Assembly (NCBI RefSeq): GCF_000422345.1
Contig: NZ_AULP01000006.1
Location: forward strand, 62,001-126,000
DNA: 64,000 nt
DNA from: Neomelitea salexigens DSM 19753
GTDB taxonomy: Bacteria > Pseudomonadota > Gammaproteobacteria > Pseudomonadales > Spongiibacteraceae
Direction of reading: 5' to 3'
The notes below the pieces were generated by a model, which was not told the DNA's origin, did no database searches, and saw only the letters and a program-made list of their open reading frames with translations. A program made the position numbers and the translations under genes. The stretch's first letter is position 1, and each line of letters begins with the position of its first letter. Shown here in pieces: positions 45,974 to 54,843 of this stretch.

Positions 45974-47368
45974 CTAGCGGAAGTTTTCCGGAATGGTCAG
46001 CTCGTAGGTTGTGCCAAACCACGGTATGCCGAAATTTACCGGGCCGCGTTGAGAGCTGAAGTACAGCCGGCTGCCGTCGGCGGTAAATGCCGGGCCAGTG
46101 AGTTCGCTTTTACCGCCGGGGACTTGCAGCAAAATCTTCGCATTGGCATTGGGGACCATTACCATCAAGCGCATCGCATCGCCATCTTCGGCGACGATAA
46201 CGTCGCCGGCGGGGCTGACAACCAGGTTGTCGACATCGTCATAGGGGGTTTCGTCAACGGCGGTGAGCTGTTCGTTGTCGAACACCACTTCGATAAGATC
46301 GTTGTCGATATCCAAGGCATATACCCGGTTGTCGCCTTTACAGGCAAAGAACACCACAGCCCGCAAAGGGTGGCTACTGCCTGCAACGGTGCGACCGTCG
46401 GTAAAGCTTTGTATCCATATTCCCTCTCCGCCTTTGAAGACGGTTCCCGGTGCACCGGCGCCGGTTGATGCAATATCGGCGCGAACGTCAGCCTGGGGGC
46501 GTTCGGGAGATTGGACTTCCACCCATTTCACTTTGTGTAGCTGTCGTGCATCGCTGAGTGCGTCCTGATAACCGCCATTTTCGAAGCCCTCGATTTCCAG
46601 CACTTCGAGCAGGCCGTTATTCAGGTTGAGCCCCTGCCGCCCATTTATCGATGGGGCATCCCCTAAGGCGGTGTAGCAATAGAGCCGACCATCGCCGGCA
46701 TCCTCGGTGAGATACACGGTGCGAGTGGGCAGGTCTACGGCCACTGCCTCATGGTTGAAAATCCCCAGCGCTGGCCGGGCCACGGCGCTGTCTGCATCGC
46801 CAAAGGGGTCGCATTCGTACACCAGGCCATCCCGGACTTCCTCGCAGGACAGCCAGGTTTGCCAGGGCGTGGCGCCGCCTGCGCAGTTGTTGCGGGTATC
46901 TTTGAGAATACGGTAGTTGTCGGTAATGCTGCCGTTGGCATCAAAGCGCAGAGCGCCCACCCCGCCGGGCGTGGACTCACTGTTGGATACGTAAACCCAG
47001 CCGCCGTCGTCGCTTTGGAATACCGCCCCGCCATCGGGGTTGCTGTGCCAGAGCGTGAAGTTGAGTGATGGCGAGAAGCCGGCGCGGGCCACGCGGCGTA
47101 TGGAGAAGCCTTCGGGAATCAATATGTCGTCAACGTCAGAGGTGAATAAGTCGCCGATATTGGCTAGCGGGCCCGGTGACAGCGGCAGCTCGGTTGCCGG
47201 GGAAGCGGGGGGGTGTGGTGGCTGGGGCGTGTCGCCGTTATCTGGCGTGGTGTTGCTTGTGCCGCGACTCGAGCCTCCCCCGCACGCGGCGAGGCCAACG
47301 GCAGCGGCGCCGAGAAACATTGCGCGCAGCACGTCGCGGCGGTTCTTGATAAGGGGTGGCTGTGTCAC
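45974..47368 (-). CDS. PhoX-family (DUF839) exported protein, putative alkaline phosphatase
   Basis: 464 aa. Twin-arginine signal (KNRRDVLRAMFLG) that also carries a lipobox (LAAC), then a Gly/Ser/Pro-rich linker and the DUF839/PhoX beta-propeller. Motifs such as WVYVSNSES, CAGGATPWQTWLSCEE and FNHEAVAVD occur in the order seen in PhoX, where residues of this kind bind Fe3+/Ca2+. PhoX enzymes are Tat-exported phosphomonoesterases of the phosphate-starvation response. It is shorter than many PhoX proteins (464 versus about 600). A Pho box upstream supports phosphate control. The actual substrate is not shown by the sequence. Confidence 0.82.
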   Translation of the reverse strand: MTQPPLIKNRRDVLRAMFLGAAAVGLAACGGGSSRGTSNTTPDNGDTPQPPHPPASPATELPLSPGPLANIGDLFTSDVDDILIPEGFSIRRVARAGFSPSLNFTLWHSNPDGGAVFQSDDGGWVYVSNSESTPGGVGALRFDANGSITDNYRILKDTRNNCAGGATPWQTWLSCEEVRDGLVYECDPFGDADSAVARPALGIFNHEAVAVDLPTRTVYLTEDAGDGRLYCYTALGDAPSINGRQGLNLNNGLLEVLEIEGFENGGYQDALSDARQLHKVKWVEVQSPERPQADVRADIASTGAGAPGTVFKGGEGIWIQSFTDGRTVAGSSHPLRAVVFFACKGDNRVYALDIDNDLIEVVFDNEQLTAVDETPYDDVDNLVVSPAGDVIVAEDGDAMRLMVMVPNANAKILLQVPGGKSELTGPAFTADGSRLYFSSQRGPVNFGIPWFGTTYELTIPENFR

Positions 47369-47439
47369 CTGTCTACTCCTCTCACTGGCGCGTCTGCCTG
47401 GGGGCAGCAGGCCTTAGGCAAAGATTCACTAGGCCGCGA

Positions 47440-47473
47440 AAGGTAGAGCAAAACTGTGGCAGTTTAATGACAC
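47440..47473 (-). promoter_or_regulatory. Pho-box promoter of the PhoX-family gene
   Basis: On the minus strand GTGTCAT-TAAA-CTGCCAC (47473-47456) matches the PhoB site layout (7-mer, A/T-rich 4-nt spacer, 7-mer) and is close to the E. coli phoA box. The -10 candidate TACCTT (47445-47440) starts 10 nt after the box, the spacing known for PhoB promoters. The ATG at 47368 is about 65 nt from the expected start of transcription. Confidence 0.68.
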
Positions 47474-47595
47474 GGAGGGCGCGTTTGTGTCGCAGATAAC
47501 GGCGTAGGTACTTTGCAGAAGGCGTGACAGGGTGGGGCTATTGAAGGGGCGGCTGAAGGGCCAATACTAGCCCGCAGCCGCCGTGCTCGCTTGGA

Positions 47596-48261
47596 CTAGT
47601 GGTCGCCAAACAGAAAATTACGAATCAGCTCTTTGCCGCCCTCGGTCGCAAAGGACTCGGGGTGAAACTGGATGCCATGGATAGGGTGTTCGCGGTGCTG
47701 AACCCCCATAATTTCGAACTCACCGCCGCGCCGAACCTGGCTGGGGTCGCTAAAGGCATTGGGCGGGATGTCGCCGACTAGCGCAGTGACTTGCAGGCAA
47801 TCGGGCAGAGACTCTGCCTCGGCGATCAGCGAATGGTAGCGCATGACTTCCAGTTGGTCCGGGACATTGGCAAACATGCCTTGGTCATTGTGGGTAATCG
47901 GGCTGATTTTGCCATGCATGGGCAGTGGCGCTTTGACCACCTTGCCGCCGAATACGTGGACGATGCCCTGCATGCCCAAGCAGACGCCAAGTAGGGGGGT
48001 GTGCTTGCCGAGCTCGGCGATCACCTGTGAGCACACGCCAAAGTAGTGTTCGTCATCCGGCGAGCCCGGGCCGGGTGAAACGATAATGCGGTCGGCATCG
48101 AGCTGGCGGATCTCGTCCAAACTTAATTCGTCGTTGCGTTTAACGACAATACTAAAGTCGACGAGCTGCCCGCGACTTTTTTCGCTGCTCAATATCTCGC
48201 CAATATATTGGTAGAGGTTGTAGGTGAAGGAATCGTAGTTATCAATGATGAGGACTTTCAC
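47596..48261 (-). CDS. trpG: Anthranilate synthase glutaminase subunit (trpR-linked copy)
   Basis: 221 aa from a GTG that overlaps the trpE stop (GTGA). Class I glutamine amidotransferase: [19 protein letters not shown], catalytic Cys94 in LLGVCLGMQG, and the His-Glu pair in GIQFHPESFATEGG. It releases ammonia from glutamine for the TrpE partner. Compared with the second trpG at 50081 it has an extra segment after helix 1 (about residues 22-38) and differs in many positions, so the two are not recent duplicates. PabA-like use in folate synthesis cannot be excluded. Confidence 0.9.
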   Translation of the reverse strand: MKVLIIDNYDSFTYNLYQYIGEILSSEKSRGQLVDFSIVVKRNDELSLDEIRQLDADRIIVSPGPGSPDDEHYFGVCSQVIAELGKHTPLLGVCLGMQGIVHVFGGKVVKAPLPMHGKISPITHNDQGMFANVPDQLEVMRYHSLIAEAESLPDCLQVTALVGDIPPNAFSDPSQVRRGGEFEIMGVQHREHPIHGIQFHPESFATEGGKELIRNFLFGDH

Positions 48262-49661
48262 GATTCGCCTCCTTTGCAGTCATCGACCATAAACTTATCC
48301 AGGACCTTTTTGGTGCCGGCAAACTTGCGCCGAATTTCCTCGTATTCATCGTCGGGGTTGGAGTCGTACACATTGCCGCCGCAGGTTTGCACATAAGCTT
48401 CTTCGCCATTGGCGAATACCGTTCGGATGGGGATGGCAAAGGTGCAGTCACCATTGAATGAAAAGTGCCCAACAGCGCCGCCATAGGGACCGCGTCCGTC
48501 GCCTTCCAGTTCGTTGATGATCCGCATAGCCTCGATTTTGGGGGCGCCGGTTAGCGTTCCCGCCGGGAAGTTGCTGGGCAGGGCCGAGAACATGTCTTCG
48601 CCCTCGGCGATAATGCCGACAATTTCGCTCGAAATATGCTGCACGTGGCTGAAGCGCTTAATGTCCATCAGACTGCGCACCTTCACCGTGCCAAACTGGG
48701 CCACACGACCAATATCATTGCGATGCAGGTCGACAATCATATTGTGCTCGGCGATTTCTTTGGGGTCGTTGAGCAGTGCACGGGCCAGTGCGGTATCCTC
48801 TTGTGGGTCGGCGCCGCGCCGGGTGGTGCCCGCCAGCGGGAAGGTTTCCATCTCGCCCTGGCGCAATCTAAACAACAACTCGGGACTGGCACCGATCAGT
48901 TTTTGCTCGCCGAATTTTACGTAGTACATCTGCGGCGAGGGGTTAATCTCACGCATTTCCTCGTAGATATTGATGGTGTCGCCTTCGAGGCGAAAGCGCT
49001 TTTTGAAACCCACCTCCGTCTGAAAAATCTTGCCGTCGATAATGTCCTGCTTCACCTTCATGACCGCGGCGCGGTGATCGTCGCGGCTCATGGTTTCGCC
49101 ACAGGAGACTATTTTCAAGGGGCCGTTTACGACATCGTCTTCGGCGAGCAGGGCTTCAACATCATCCAGGCGGCTGTCGTGGTAGTAAAAATAAATGAGT
49201 TCCCCGGTCATCTTGTCGAGGATCAAGCCGTCTTTAAAGAGCCCAAATCGAAAGGCATCAAACAGCTCGCTACTCTGGATGCTGAGGCTGGGCTCAAAAT
49301 AGTTCATCGCGTCGTAGCCGAGATAGCCGGTGAGGCCGCCGGCGTATTTCCGCGAAATAATGTCCTGCGGGACGATTTCCCGGAGCAGGGAGTAGGGGTT
49401 GTCGCTGGGGTAGTCGGCTTTGCTGCCGTCGCGCTCCTCAATAGTGAGCGTGTTGCCATTGGCGTAGAGCAGCTGCTCGGGGTCGAAACCGATAATGGAG
49501 TGGCGGGCCATATGGCTGTCCTCGCCGAGCGACTCCAGATAGAAGCAGTTGTCGTAGCGCTTCTCGATTTTCTTAAACAGTTTAAAAAAATCGCAGTCAG
49601 CGCTGATGGTAATGTAATGCGGCTTGCGGGGCAGGCGCAGTCGAGGGGGTAGTTGGCTCAT
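48258..49661 (-). CDS. trpE: Anthranilate synthase component I (trpR-linked)
   Basis: 467 aa from the ATG at 49661 (MSQLPPRLRLP); the longer frame to 49775 would overlap trpR. N-terminal domain with YLESLG (equivalent of the LLES Trp-binding motif), then the chorismate-binding domain with PLAGTTRRG, DLHRNDIGRVA, FPAGTLTGAPKIEAM and YGGAVG. Makes anthranilate from chorismate with TrpG. The start follows the trpR stop by 13 bases and the stop overlaps trpG, so trpR-trpE-trpG is one transcript. It is shorter than enteric TrpE (about 520). Confidence 0.92.
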   Translation of the reverse strand: MSQLPPRLRLPRKPHYITISADCDFFKLFKKIEKRYDNCFYLESLGEDSHMARHSIIGFDPEQLLYANGNTLTIEERDGSKADYPSDNPYSLLREIVPQDIISRKYAGGLTGYLGYDAMNYFEPSLSIQSSELFDAFRFGLFKDGLILDKMTGELIYFYYHDSRLDDVEALLAEDDVVNGPLKIVSCGETMSRDDHRAAVMKVKQDIIDGKIFQTEVGFKKRFRLEGDTINIYEEMREINPSPQMYYVKFGEQKLIGASPELLFRLRQGEMETFPLAGTTRRGADPQEDTALARALLNDPKEIAEHNMIVDLHRNDIGRVAQFGTVKVRSLMDIKRFSHVQHISSEIVGIIAEGEDMFSALPSNFPAGTLTGAPKIEAMRIINELEGDGRGPYGGAVGHFSFNGDCTFAIPIRTVFANGEEAYVQTCGGNVYDSNPDDEYEEIRRKFAGTKKVLDKFMVDDCKGGES

Positions 49662-49674
49662 AGGACGTCGGTGC

Positions 49675-49941
49675 TTAGCCTCGGGAGTGTTGTTTGCGGG
49701 CGCGTGAGCCACGGGTGACGGTGGCAATGCCAACACCCAGTTGCTCGGCGATTTGGCGCTGAGGTATTCCGGCATCGAGCAGCTTGAAAATTTGTAGCCG
49801 CTTGCTTACCTCGCTGAACTCCGACGGTGTGAGCAGATCGTTTAAGCGCTGATCTAACTCACTTTCGGATGTTGCGGCAAAGAGGTGTTCCAGCAGTTCC
49901 TGCCGATGACGGTCATCTTGTGTCTTGCGCGTCGTATTCAT
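49675..49941 (-). CDS. trpR: Trp operon repressor
   Basis: 88 aa. All-helical TrpR fold: LFAATSESELDQRLNDLLTPSE, then LGVGIATVTRGSR in the helix-turn-helix region (about 66-78). Dimeric, binds L-Trp and represses trp genes. The ATG at 49941 has no Shine-Dalgarno sequence, and an in-frame TAG lies two codons upstream, so no earlier start exists; the message may be leaderless or nearly so. A 12-bp CTAG-centred palindrome overlaps this start codon. Confidence 0.93.
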   Translation of the reverse strand: MNTTRKTQDDRHRQELLEHLFAATSESELDQRLNDLLTPSEFSEVSKRLQIFKLLDAGIPQRQIAEQLGVGIATVTRGSRARKQHSRG

Positions 49942-49978
49942 GTACTAGTACACTATCACAAAATGCTGTTGGGTCAAA
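49941..49978 (-). promoter_or_regulatory. trpR-trpE-trpG promoter with putative TrpR operator
   Basis: TGTACTAGTACA (49941-49952) is a perfect 12-bp palindrome with the CTAG core of TrpR half-sites (ACTAGT). It overlaps the trpR start codon. Upstream on the minus strand are a -35 TTGACC (49978-49973), a 16-bp spacer and a weak -10 TAGTGT (49956-49951) that shares bases with the palindrome. TrpR binding here would block its own operon. The placement close to the start codon is unusual. Confidence 0.65.
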
Positions 49979-50080
49979 GCATTCGGTCTAGGTGTTTTAG
50001 GTAGCGGCCTTGCGTACAATGCCCTGCTCAGTAGGCCCTGCCTACAGCCAATCACGAACTGTTTGAGGTGCGCTGCTGTT

Positions 50081-50665
50081 GTGGTGTTAATGATCGACAA
50101 CTACGATTCCTTCACCTACAACTTGGTGCAATATCTCAGCGAGTTGGGGGCTGAGGTGGCAGTGTATCGCAATGATGAGTTGAGCATTGAGCGCCTGGCA
50201 GAAATGTCGCCGAGTCATCTGGTGATTTCTCCCGGGCCGTGTACGCCGAATGAGGCGGGCATTTCGATGGCGGCGATCCAACATTTTTCAGGGAAGTGCC
50301 CGGTGTTGGGCGTCTGCCTTGGGCACCAGAGTATCGCCCAGGTATTTGGTGCCAGGGTGGTGCGTGCGCGACAAGTCATGCACGGCAAAACCTCTGCGGT
50401 TTACCACCGCAGTGAAGGGGTTTTCTCAGACCTGAATATGCCGTTAGTTGCTACGCGATATCATTCTCTGGTGGTCGAAAAGCACAGCTTGCCGACTTGT
50501 CTGGAGATGACCGCGTGGACCGAGGACGGACTGGGGAATGTCGACGAAATTATGGGTTTGCGGCACCGCAGTATGGATGTAGAAGGGGTACAGTTTCACC
50601 CGGAGGCCATCCTGAGCGCACAGGGGCGTGAACTTTTGAACAATTTTTTGGAGCGCAAGGCATGA
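50081..50665 (+). CDS. trpG: Anthranilate synthase glutaminase subunit (trpGDC operon)
   Basis: 194 aa from a GTG at 50081 ([15 protein letters not shown]), matching Pseudomonas TrpG; an ATG at 50090 or the TTG at 50063 are alternatives. Catalytic Cys79 in [10 protein letters not shown], and GVQFHPEAI with the His/Glu pair. Leads the trpG-trpD-trpC operon. No trpE is adjacent in the same direction, so its partner may be the trpE at 48258 or one elsewhere; PabA function with a distant pabB is also possible. trpD overlaps its end by 4 bases. Confidence 0.93.
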   Translation: MVLMIDNYDSFTYNLVQYLSELGAEVAVYRNDELSIERLAEMSPSHLVISPGPCTPNEAGISMAAIQHFSGKCPVLGVCLGHQSIAQVFGARVVRARQVMHGKTSAVYHRSEGVFSDLNMPLVATRYHSLVVEKHSLPTCLEMTAWTEDGLGNVDEIMGLRHRSMDVEGVQFHPEAILSAQGRELLNNFLERKA

Positions 50666-51711
50666 GTGAAAAAATGGACATTAAGGCGGCACTGGCGAGA
50701 GTGGTTAAACAGCTTGATCTGACCACGGATGAGATGGCTGATGTGATGCGCGCAGTGATGACCGGGCAGTGCAGCGATGCGCAGATTGGCGCCTTCCTGA
50801 TGGGCTTGCGGATGAAAAGCGAAAGCCTCGACGAAATAGAAGGTGCTGCACGCGTGATGCGAGAGCTGGCGACGCCAGTCGATATCGAGGGAGTGGAGCA
50901 CGCAGTCGATATTGTTGGCACCGGCGGTGACGGTGCCAACTTGTTCAACGTGTCGTCTGCCAGTAGTTTTGTGGTGGCTGCTGCCGGGGCGCATGTGGCT
51001 AAGCACGGTAACCGCTCTGTGTCGTCAAACAGTGGCAGTGCCGACCTGCTGGAGAAAGCGGGTATCGTGCTTGACCTGACACCCGAACAGGTCGCGCGCT
51101 GCATACGCGAAGTGGGGGTCGGCTTTATGTTTGCCGTAAACCATCACAGCGCGATGCGACACGCCATTGGCCCGCGCAAGGAACTGGCCCAGCGCACGAT
51201 TTTTAATATTCTTGGCCCACTGACCAACCCGGCAGGAGTTAAGCGCTTGTTGCTGGGTGTGTTTAGCGCCGACTTGTGCCGCCCTCTAGCCGAGGTGATG
51301 GGGCGCTTGGGTGCTGAGCACGTAATGGTGGTGCACTCAGGCGACGGCCTGGATGAGATCAGTTTGGCAACGTCAACGCAGGTGGCGGAGCTGAAAAACG
51401 GTGAGATTCTCGAATACCGTCTACAGCCGGAAGATGTGGGTATTGCCAGCCAGAGCTTGATTGGTCTCGATGTGGACGACAGTGAAGCGTCGTTGGCATT
51501 GATCCGCAATGCGCTTGGCAAGCGGGATACTGCCGCTGCAGAGAAAGCCGCGGATATGATCGCGCTAAATGCGGGGGCGGCGCTGTATGTCGCCGGTGTT
51601 ACCGGCGATTTGAAGGCGGGGGTGGCCCTCGCTGAAGATGTGATTCACGGCGGTCGAGCGCTGGAAAAAATGCAAGAGTTAGCGGCCTTCACACAGGGTA
51701 TGACGCAATGA
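50662..51711 (+). CDS. trpD: Anthranilate phosphoribosyltransferase
   Basis: 349 aa, usual length. PRPP-binding [15 protein letters not shown] (about 91-105), [18 protein letters not shown], and anthranilate-site residues in [20 protein letters not shown]. Transfers phosphoribosyl to anthranilate. Overlaps trpG and trpC by 4 bases each. Confidence 0.98.
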   Translation: MSEKMDIKAALARVVKQLDLTTDEMADVMRAVMTGQCSDAQIGAFLMGLRMKSESLDEIEGAARVMRELATPVDIEGVEHAVDIVGTGGDGANLFNVSSASSFVVAAAGAHVAKHGNRSVSSNSGSADLLEKAGIVLDLTPEQVARCIREVGVGFMFAVNHHSAMRHAIGPRKELAQRTIFNILGPLTNPAGVKRLLLGVFSADLCRPLAEVMGRLGAEHVMVVHSGDGLDEISLATSTQVAELKNGEILEYRLQPEDVGIASQSLIGLDVDDSEASLALIRNALGKRDTAAAEKAADMIALNAGAALYVAGVTGDLKAGVALAEDVIHGGRALEKMQELAAFTQGMTQ

Positions 51712-52505
51712 CAACACCAACGGTTTTGAACCGTATCATTGATCGAAAATTTGAAGAAGTGGCCGAGCGCAGTGCGCGGCGCCCTATCAACCAGCTGCAA
51801 GCGGAGATAGCCAGCGCATCGCAGCCACGAGGTTTTGTTGCCGCCATGGAGGCGAAGTTAGCGGCGGGTCAGTCAGCGGTTATCGCAGAGATCAAAAAAG
51901 CGTCGCCCTCCAAAGGCGTGATCCGCGAAGACTTCCATCCGGCGGAAATTGCCCGAAGCTATGAACAGGGCGGCGCTGCCTGTTTGTCGGTGCTGACCGA
52001 TGCCGATTTTTTTCAAGGTAGCGAGGCATATTTACAGCAGGCGCGTGAGGCTTGCTCGCTGCCGGTGATCCGCAAGGATTTTATTGTCGACCCTTATCAG
52101 GTATACGAAGCGCGGGCGATTGAAGCTGATTGTATCTTGCTAATAGCAGCCGCATTGGACGATGCGCAGCTTGCGCAGCTCAATGCCCTGGCCCACGAGT
52201 TGGGAATGGATGTGTTGATCGAGGTGCATAACGCTGAGGAACTTCAGCGTATTTTGCCGCTCGGTAACCGCCTGGTCGGCATCAATAACCGCAACCTGCA
52301 CAATTTTGAGACCAGCCTGGACAATACTTTCTCGCTGCTGGCACAAATTGACGAGAACCGCATTGTGGTTACCGAGAGCGGTATTCACAGCGCTGACGAT
52401 GTTGCGGCAATGCGCCAGCACAACGTCGATGCCTTTCTCGTTGGCGAGGCCTTTATGCGCGCGGCAGAGCCCGGGGAAAAATTAGCAGAACTGTTTGCTA
52501 AATAG
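51708..52505 (+). CDS. trpC: Indole-3-glycerol phosphate synthase
   Basis: 265 aa TIM barrel: [16 protein letters not shown] with catalytic Lys, [39 protein letters not shown] and VTESGIH. Closes the indole ring of the Trp path. Monofunctional form, with no TrpF fusion. The operon ends here; trpF, trpB and trpA are not in the window. Confidence 0.98.
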   Translation: MTTPTVLNRIIDRKFEEVAERSARRPINQLQAEIASASQPRGFVAAMEAKLAAGQSAVIAEIKKASPSKGVIREDFHPAEIARSYEQGGAACLSVLTDADFFQGSEAYLQQAREACSLPVIRKDFIVDPYQVYEARAIEADCILLIAAALDDAQLAQLNALAHELGMDVLIEVHNAEELQRILPLGNRLVGINNRNLHNFETSLDNTFSLLAQIDENRIVVTESGIHSADDVAAMRQHNVDAFLVGEAFMRAAEPGEKLAELFAK

Positions 52506-52538
52506 GGGACTACGGGTCGGGGTATCGGCAGCCGCTGC

Positions 52539-53177
52539 TTAGCGGGTGCCGTACACCACCATCGTTTTGCCTTTTACGTGGACCAGCCCCTGTTCTTCCA
52601 GCGTTTTGAGTACGCGACCAACCATCTCACGGGAGCAGCCAACAATCCTGCCAATTTCCTGACGGGTAATTTTGATCTGCATACCATCCGGGTGAGTCAT
52701 GGCATCTGGCTGTTTGCACAGGTCGAGGAGCGTTCGCGCGACGCGGCCAGTAACATCCAAAAAGGCCAGATCGCCAACTTTGCGAGTAGTGAGACGTAAA
52801 CGTTTTGCCATTTGCTTGCCGAGGGCTAGCAGGATGTCCGGGTATTGATCCTGGAGTTCGCGAAACTTGCTGTAGCTAATCTCGGCAATCTCACAGTCGG
52901 TTCGGCTTTTTACCCAGGCGCTACGAGTAGGCGGGATGTCTTCGTCGAACACGCCCATTTCACCAAAGAAGTCGCCCTTGTTTAAATAGGCGACAATCAT
53001 TTCACGGCCGTCGTCGTCTTCGATAATTACTGTCACCGAGCCGTCGATAATATAATAGAGCGCGTCGCTGTCGTCTCCAGCGTAGATCAGCGTGCTCTTG
53101 CTAGGGTGTCGGCGCCGATGGCAGTGCGCGAGAAAGTCGTCGAGATTTGGTATGTCGGGTTTCGGTGCCTGGAACAC
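52539..53177 (-). CDS. vfr: Cyclic AMP receptor-like regulator (Crp/Vfr)
   Basis: 212 aa. cNMP-binding beta-roll (about 25-120; [43 protein letters not shown]), dimer helix, then [23 protein letters not shown] (about 170-190). It matches Vfr of Pseudomonas in length and place, convergent to trpC and divergent from osmC. cAMP-responsive global regulator; it could respond to the cyclase at 23010 if that makes cAMP. Confidence 0.93.
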   Translation of the reverse strand: MFQAPKPDIPNLDDFLAHCHRRRHPSKSTLIYAGDDSDALYYIIDGSVTVIIEDDDGREMIVAYLNKGDFFGEMGVFDEDIPPTRSAWVKSRTDCEIAEISYSKFRELQDQYPDILLALGKQMAKRLRLTTRKVGDLAFLDVTGRVARTLLDLCKQPDAMTHPDGMQIKITRQEIGRIVGCSREMVGRVLKTLEEQGLVHVKGKTMVVYGTR

Positions 53178-53322
53178 GGGCCACTCTCTTTTTTAGTTTG
53201 GTTATGGGCAAAGCGCTGTTTCATTCGCGTGTATTAGTATGCCGCGCTTTGCCGGCAATGGCGAGCCTGGATGCAGGTGCTGTGATAAGCTTAGCGGATT
53301 GACAAATTCTATCGGGGTAATG

Positions 53323-53745
53323 ATGAAAGCAACGGTAAAGTGGGTTGACGGTGCAATGTTTTTGGGTGAATCCGGAAGCGGCCACAGTGTGGTTATGGAT
53401 GGTCCAGAAGACCACGGCGGCCGTAATATGGGCGTTCGGCCTATGGAAATGTTGCTGCTGGGTATGGGTGGTTGCGCCTCATTCGATGTGATGAGTATGC
53501 TGAAGAAGTCGCGCCAGCAAGTGAAAGATTGCCGGTGCGAGCTGGTGGCCGAACGTGTGGATGCGGTGCCCGCCGTTTTTGAAAAAATACGCCTTCACTT
53601 TGTCGTTACCGGCTCTGCCTTGAAGGAGAGTCACGTGAAGCGCGCGGTTGAGCTGTCGGCTGAAAAATACTGTTCGGCGTCCATTATGATGGAAAAAGCC
53701 GGCGTGGTGATCGAGCATAGTCACGAGATTATTGAAGCGGAGTAG
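53323..53745 (+). CDS. OsmC-family protein
   Basis: 140 aa from the second ATG at 53323 (MKATVKWVDGAMFLG), with GGGG 5 nt upstream; the frame to 53239 is an upstream extension without family match. Peroxiredoxin-like fold with MEMLLLGMGGCASFDVMSML (first conserved Cys) and VELSAEKYCSASIMM (second Cys). OsmC/Ohr relatives reduce organic hydroperoxides, but this YhfA-like branch has no proven substrate. Divergent from vfr as in Pseudomonas. Confidence 0.9.
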   Translation: MKATVKWVDGAMFLGESGSGHSVVMDGPEDHGGRNMGVRPMEMLLLGMGGCASFDVMSMLKKSRQQVKDCRCELVAERVDAVPAVFEKIRLHFVVTGSALKESHVKRAVELSAEKYCSASIMMEKAGVVIEHSHEIIEAE

Positions 53746-53750
53746 GATAT

Positions 53751-54152
53751 ATGCAGCGCCCCAATCCCCATGCGGGCATGCGCCACTTGGCGTTATTTGT
53801 AGAAAAGCTGGAGGAGACCGTACAGTTTTATACCGACCTGCTGGGTATGGCGGTCGAGTGGCAGCCCGACGAGGATAATTACTACCTTTGCTCGGGTAGC
53901 GATAACCTGGCCATTCACCGTTATCACGGTGCTGAGCGACCGGTTGCAGGTCAGCGCTTAGACCACTTGGGTTTTATCGTTCGGGAAGCTGACGATGTCG
54001 ATGCCTGGCACGAGTTCCTCGTTGCGAATGGGGTTAGCATTAAAGCCGCACCGAGAACCCATCGAGATGGTGCGCGCAGCTTCTATTGCCTCGATCCCGA
54101 TGGCAATCTTGTACAGATCATTCACCACCCACCTATCGCCAGCGCTGTATAG
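53751..54152 (+). CDS. VOC-family (glyoxalase/bleomycin-resistance fold) protein
   Basis: 133 aa, a single VOC module: MRHLALFVEKLEETVQFYTDLLGM, LDHLGFIVREADDVD and FYCLDPDGNLVQIIHHP. Metal-ligand type His and Glu/Gln positions are partly present. Function not identifiable. Starts 5 bp after the OsmC gene and is probably co-transcribed. Confidence 0.85.
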   Translation: MQRPNPHAGMRHLALFVEKLEETVQFYTDLLGMAVEWQPDEDNYYLCSGSDNLAIHRYHGAERPVAGQRLDHLGFIVREADDVDAWHEFLVANGVSIKAAPRTHRDGARSFYCLDPDGNLVQIIHHPPIASAV

Positions 54153-54172
54153 CGTCGCTGGCTGGCGCGCCT

Positions 54173-54808
54173 TTACACGTAGTAGGTCGTTCGGGTCATG
54201 ACTTTTGAGAGAAGGGTCATGGCCTTCTTAACCGGTTTTGGAAAAACGCTACCGCCGGCTTCTATCGCTGCGGTGGCGTGAGCCGCTTCGTCTTCCAGCA
54301 TTTGTTCCAAAATGGCTCGCGATTTTTCGTCGTCGTTGGGCAGGGAGTCCAAGTGGCTGCGCAAGTGCTCACATACCTGGTCCTCGGTGGCGGCAACAAA
54401 CCCTAGGCTGATTTTGTCGCTAATCGCTCCCGCTGTCGCGCCGATAGCAAAGGAGCCGGCATAGAACAGGGGGTTGAGCAGGCTGGTGTGACTACCTAGC
54501 TCCTTCAGGCGTTGCTCACACCACGCTAGGTGATCAATTTCTTCGTCGGCGGCGTGGCTCATGGCTTGTTTAATATCGGGGCGCTTGGCTGTCAGCGCCT
54601 GCCCTTGGTACAAAGCTTGGGCACATACTTCGCCAGTGTGGTTGATGCGCATAAGGCCCGCTGTGTGACGAGCGTCCTGATGCTGGCTGTCGCGGCGGCC
54701 GCTGGCGGGGTTTTCGCGTTGCGGTGTGGCACTGCCGCGAACTAGGGTTTTCAGGCTGCGGTCTGCGCCAATCAGTAGTCGGTCCAAGGCGGAAAAGCTT
54801 CTGGTCAT
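54173..54808 (-). CDS. coq7: Ubiquinone-biosynthesis monooxygenase Coq7 (demethoxyubiquinol hydroxylase)
   Basis: 211 aa from the ATG at 54808; GGAGG lies 5 nt before it, while the ATG at 54811 is too near. Ferritin-like di-iron carboxylate fold: [19 protein letters not shown] (first E...ExxH set), [13 protein letters not shown], and [12 protein letters not shown] and [10 protein letters not shown] for the second half. It hydroxylates C6 of the quinone ring in the last steps of ubiquinone synthesis. The gene is a short form of usual size. Confidence 0.95.
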   Translation of the reverse strand: MTRSFSALDRLLIGADRSLKTLVRGSATPQRENPASGRRDSQHQDARHTAGLMRINHTGEVCAQALYQGQALTAKRPDIKQAMSHAADEEIDHLAWCEQRLKELGSHTSLLNPLFYAGSFAIGATAGAISDKISLGFVAATEDQVCEHLRSHLDSLPNDDEKSRAILEQMLEDEAAHATAAIEAGGSVFPKPVKKAMTLLSKVMTRTTYYV

Positions 54809-54843
54809 CATATCCTCCAATCTCGCCTTATTGTACGGCAAAC

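Noticed and set aside
48636-49652. Plus-strand open frame (338 aa) opposite trpE
   Set aside because: Antisense shadow of a well-supported trpE with intact motifs; the translation resembles no protein family.
53281-53304. TGTGATAAGCT and TTGACA before osmC as CRP site or promoter
   Set aside because: The CRP half-site has no partner, and a -10 at normal spacing from TTGACA would fall on the start codon.
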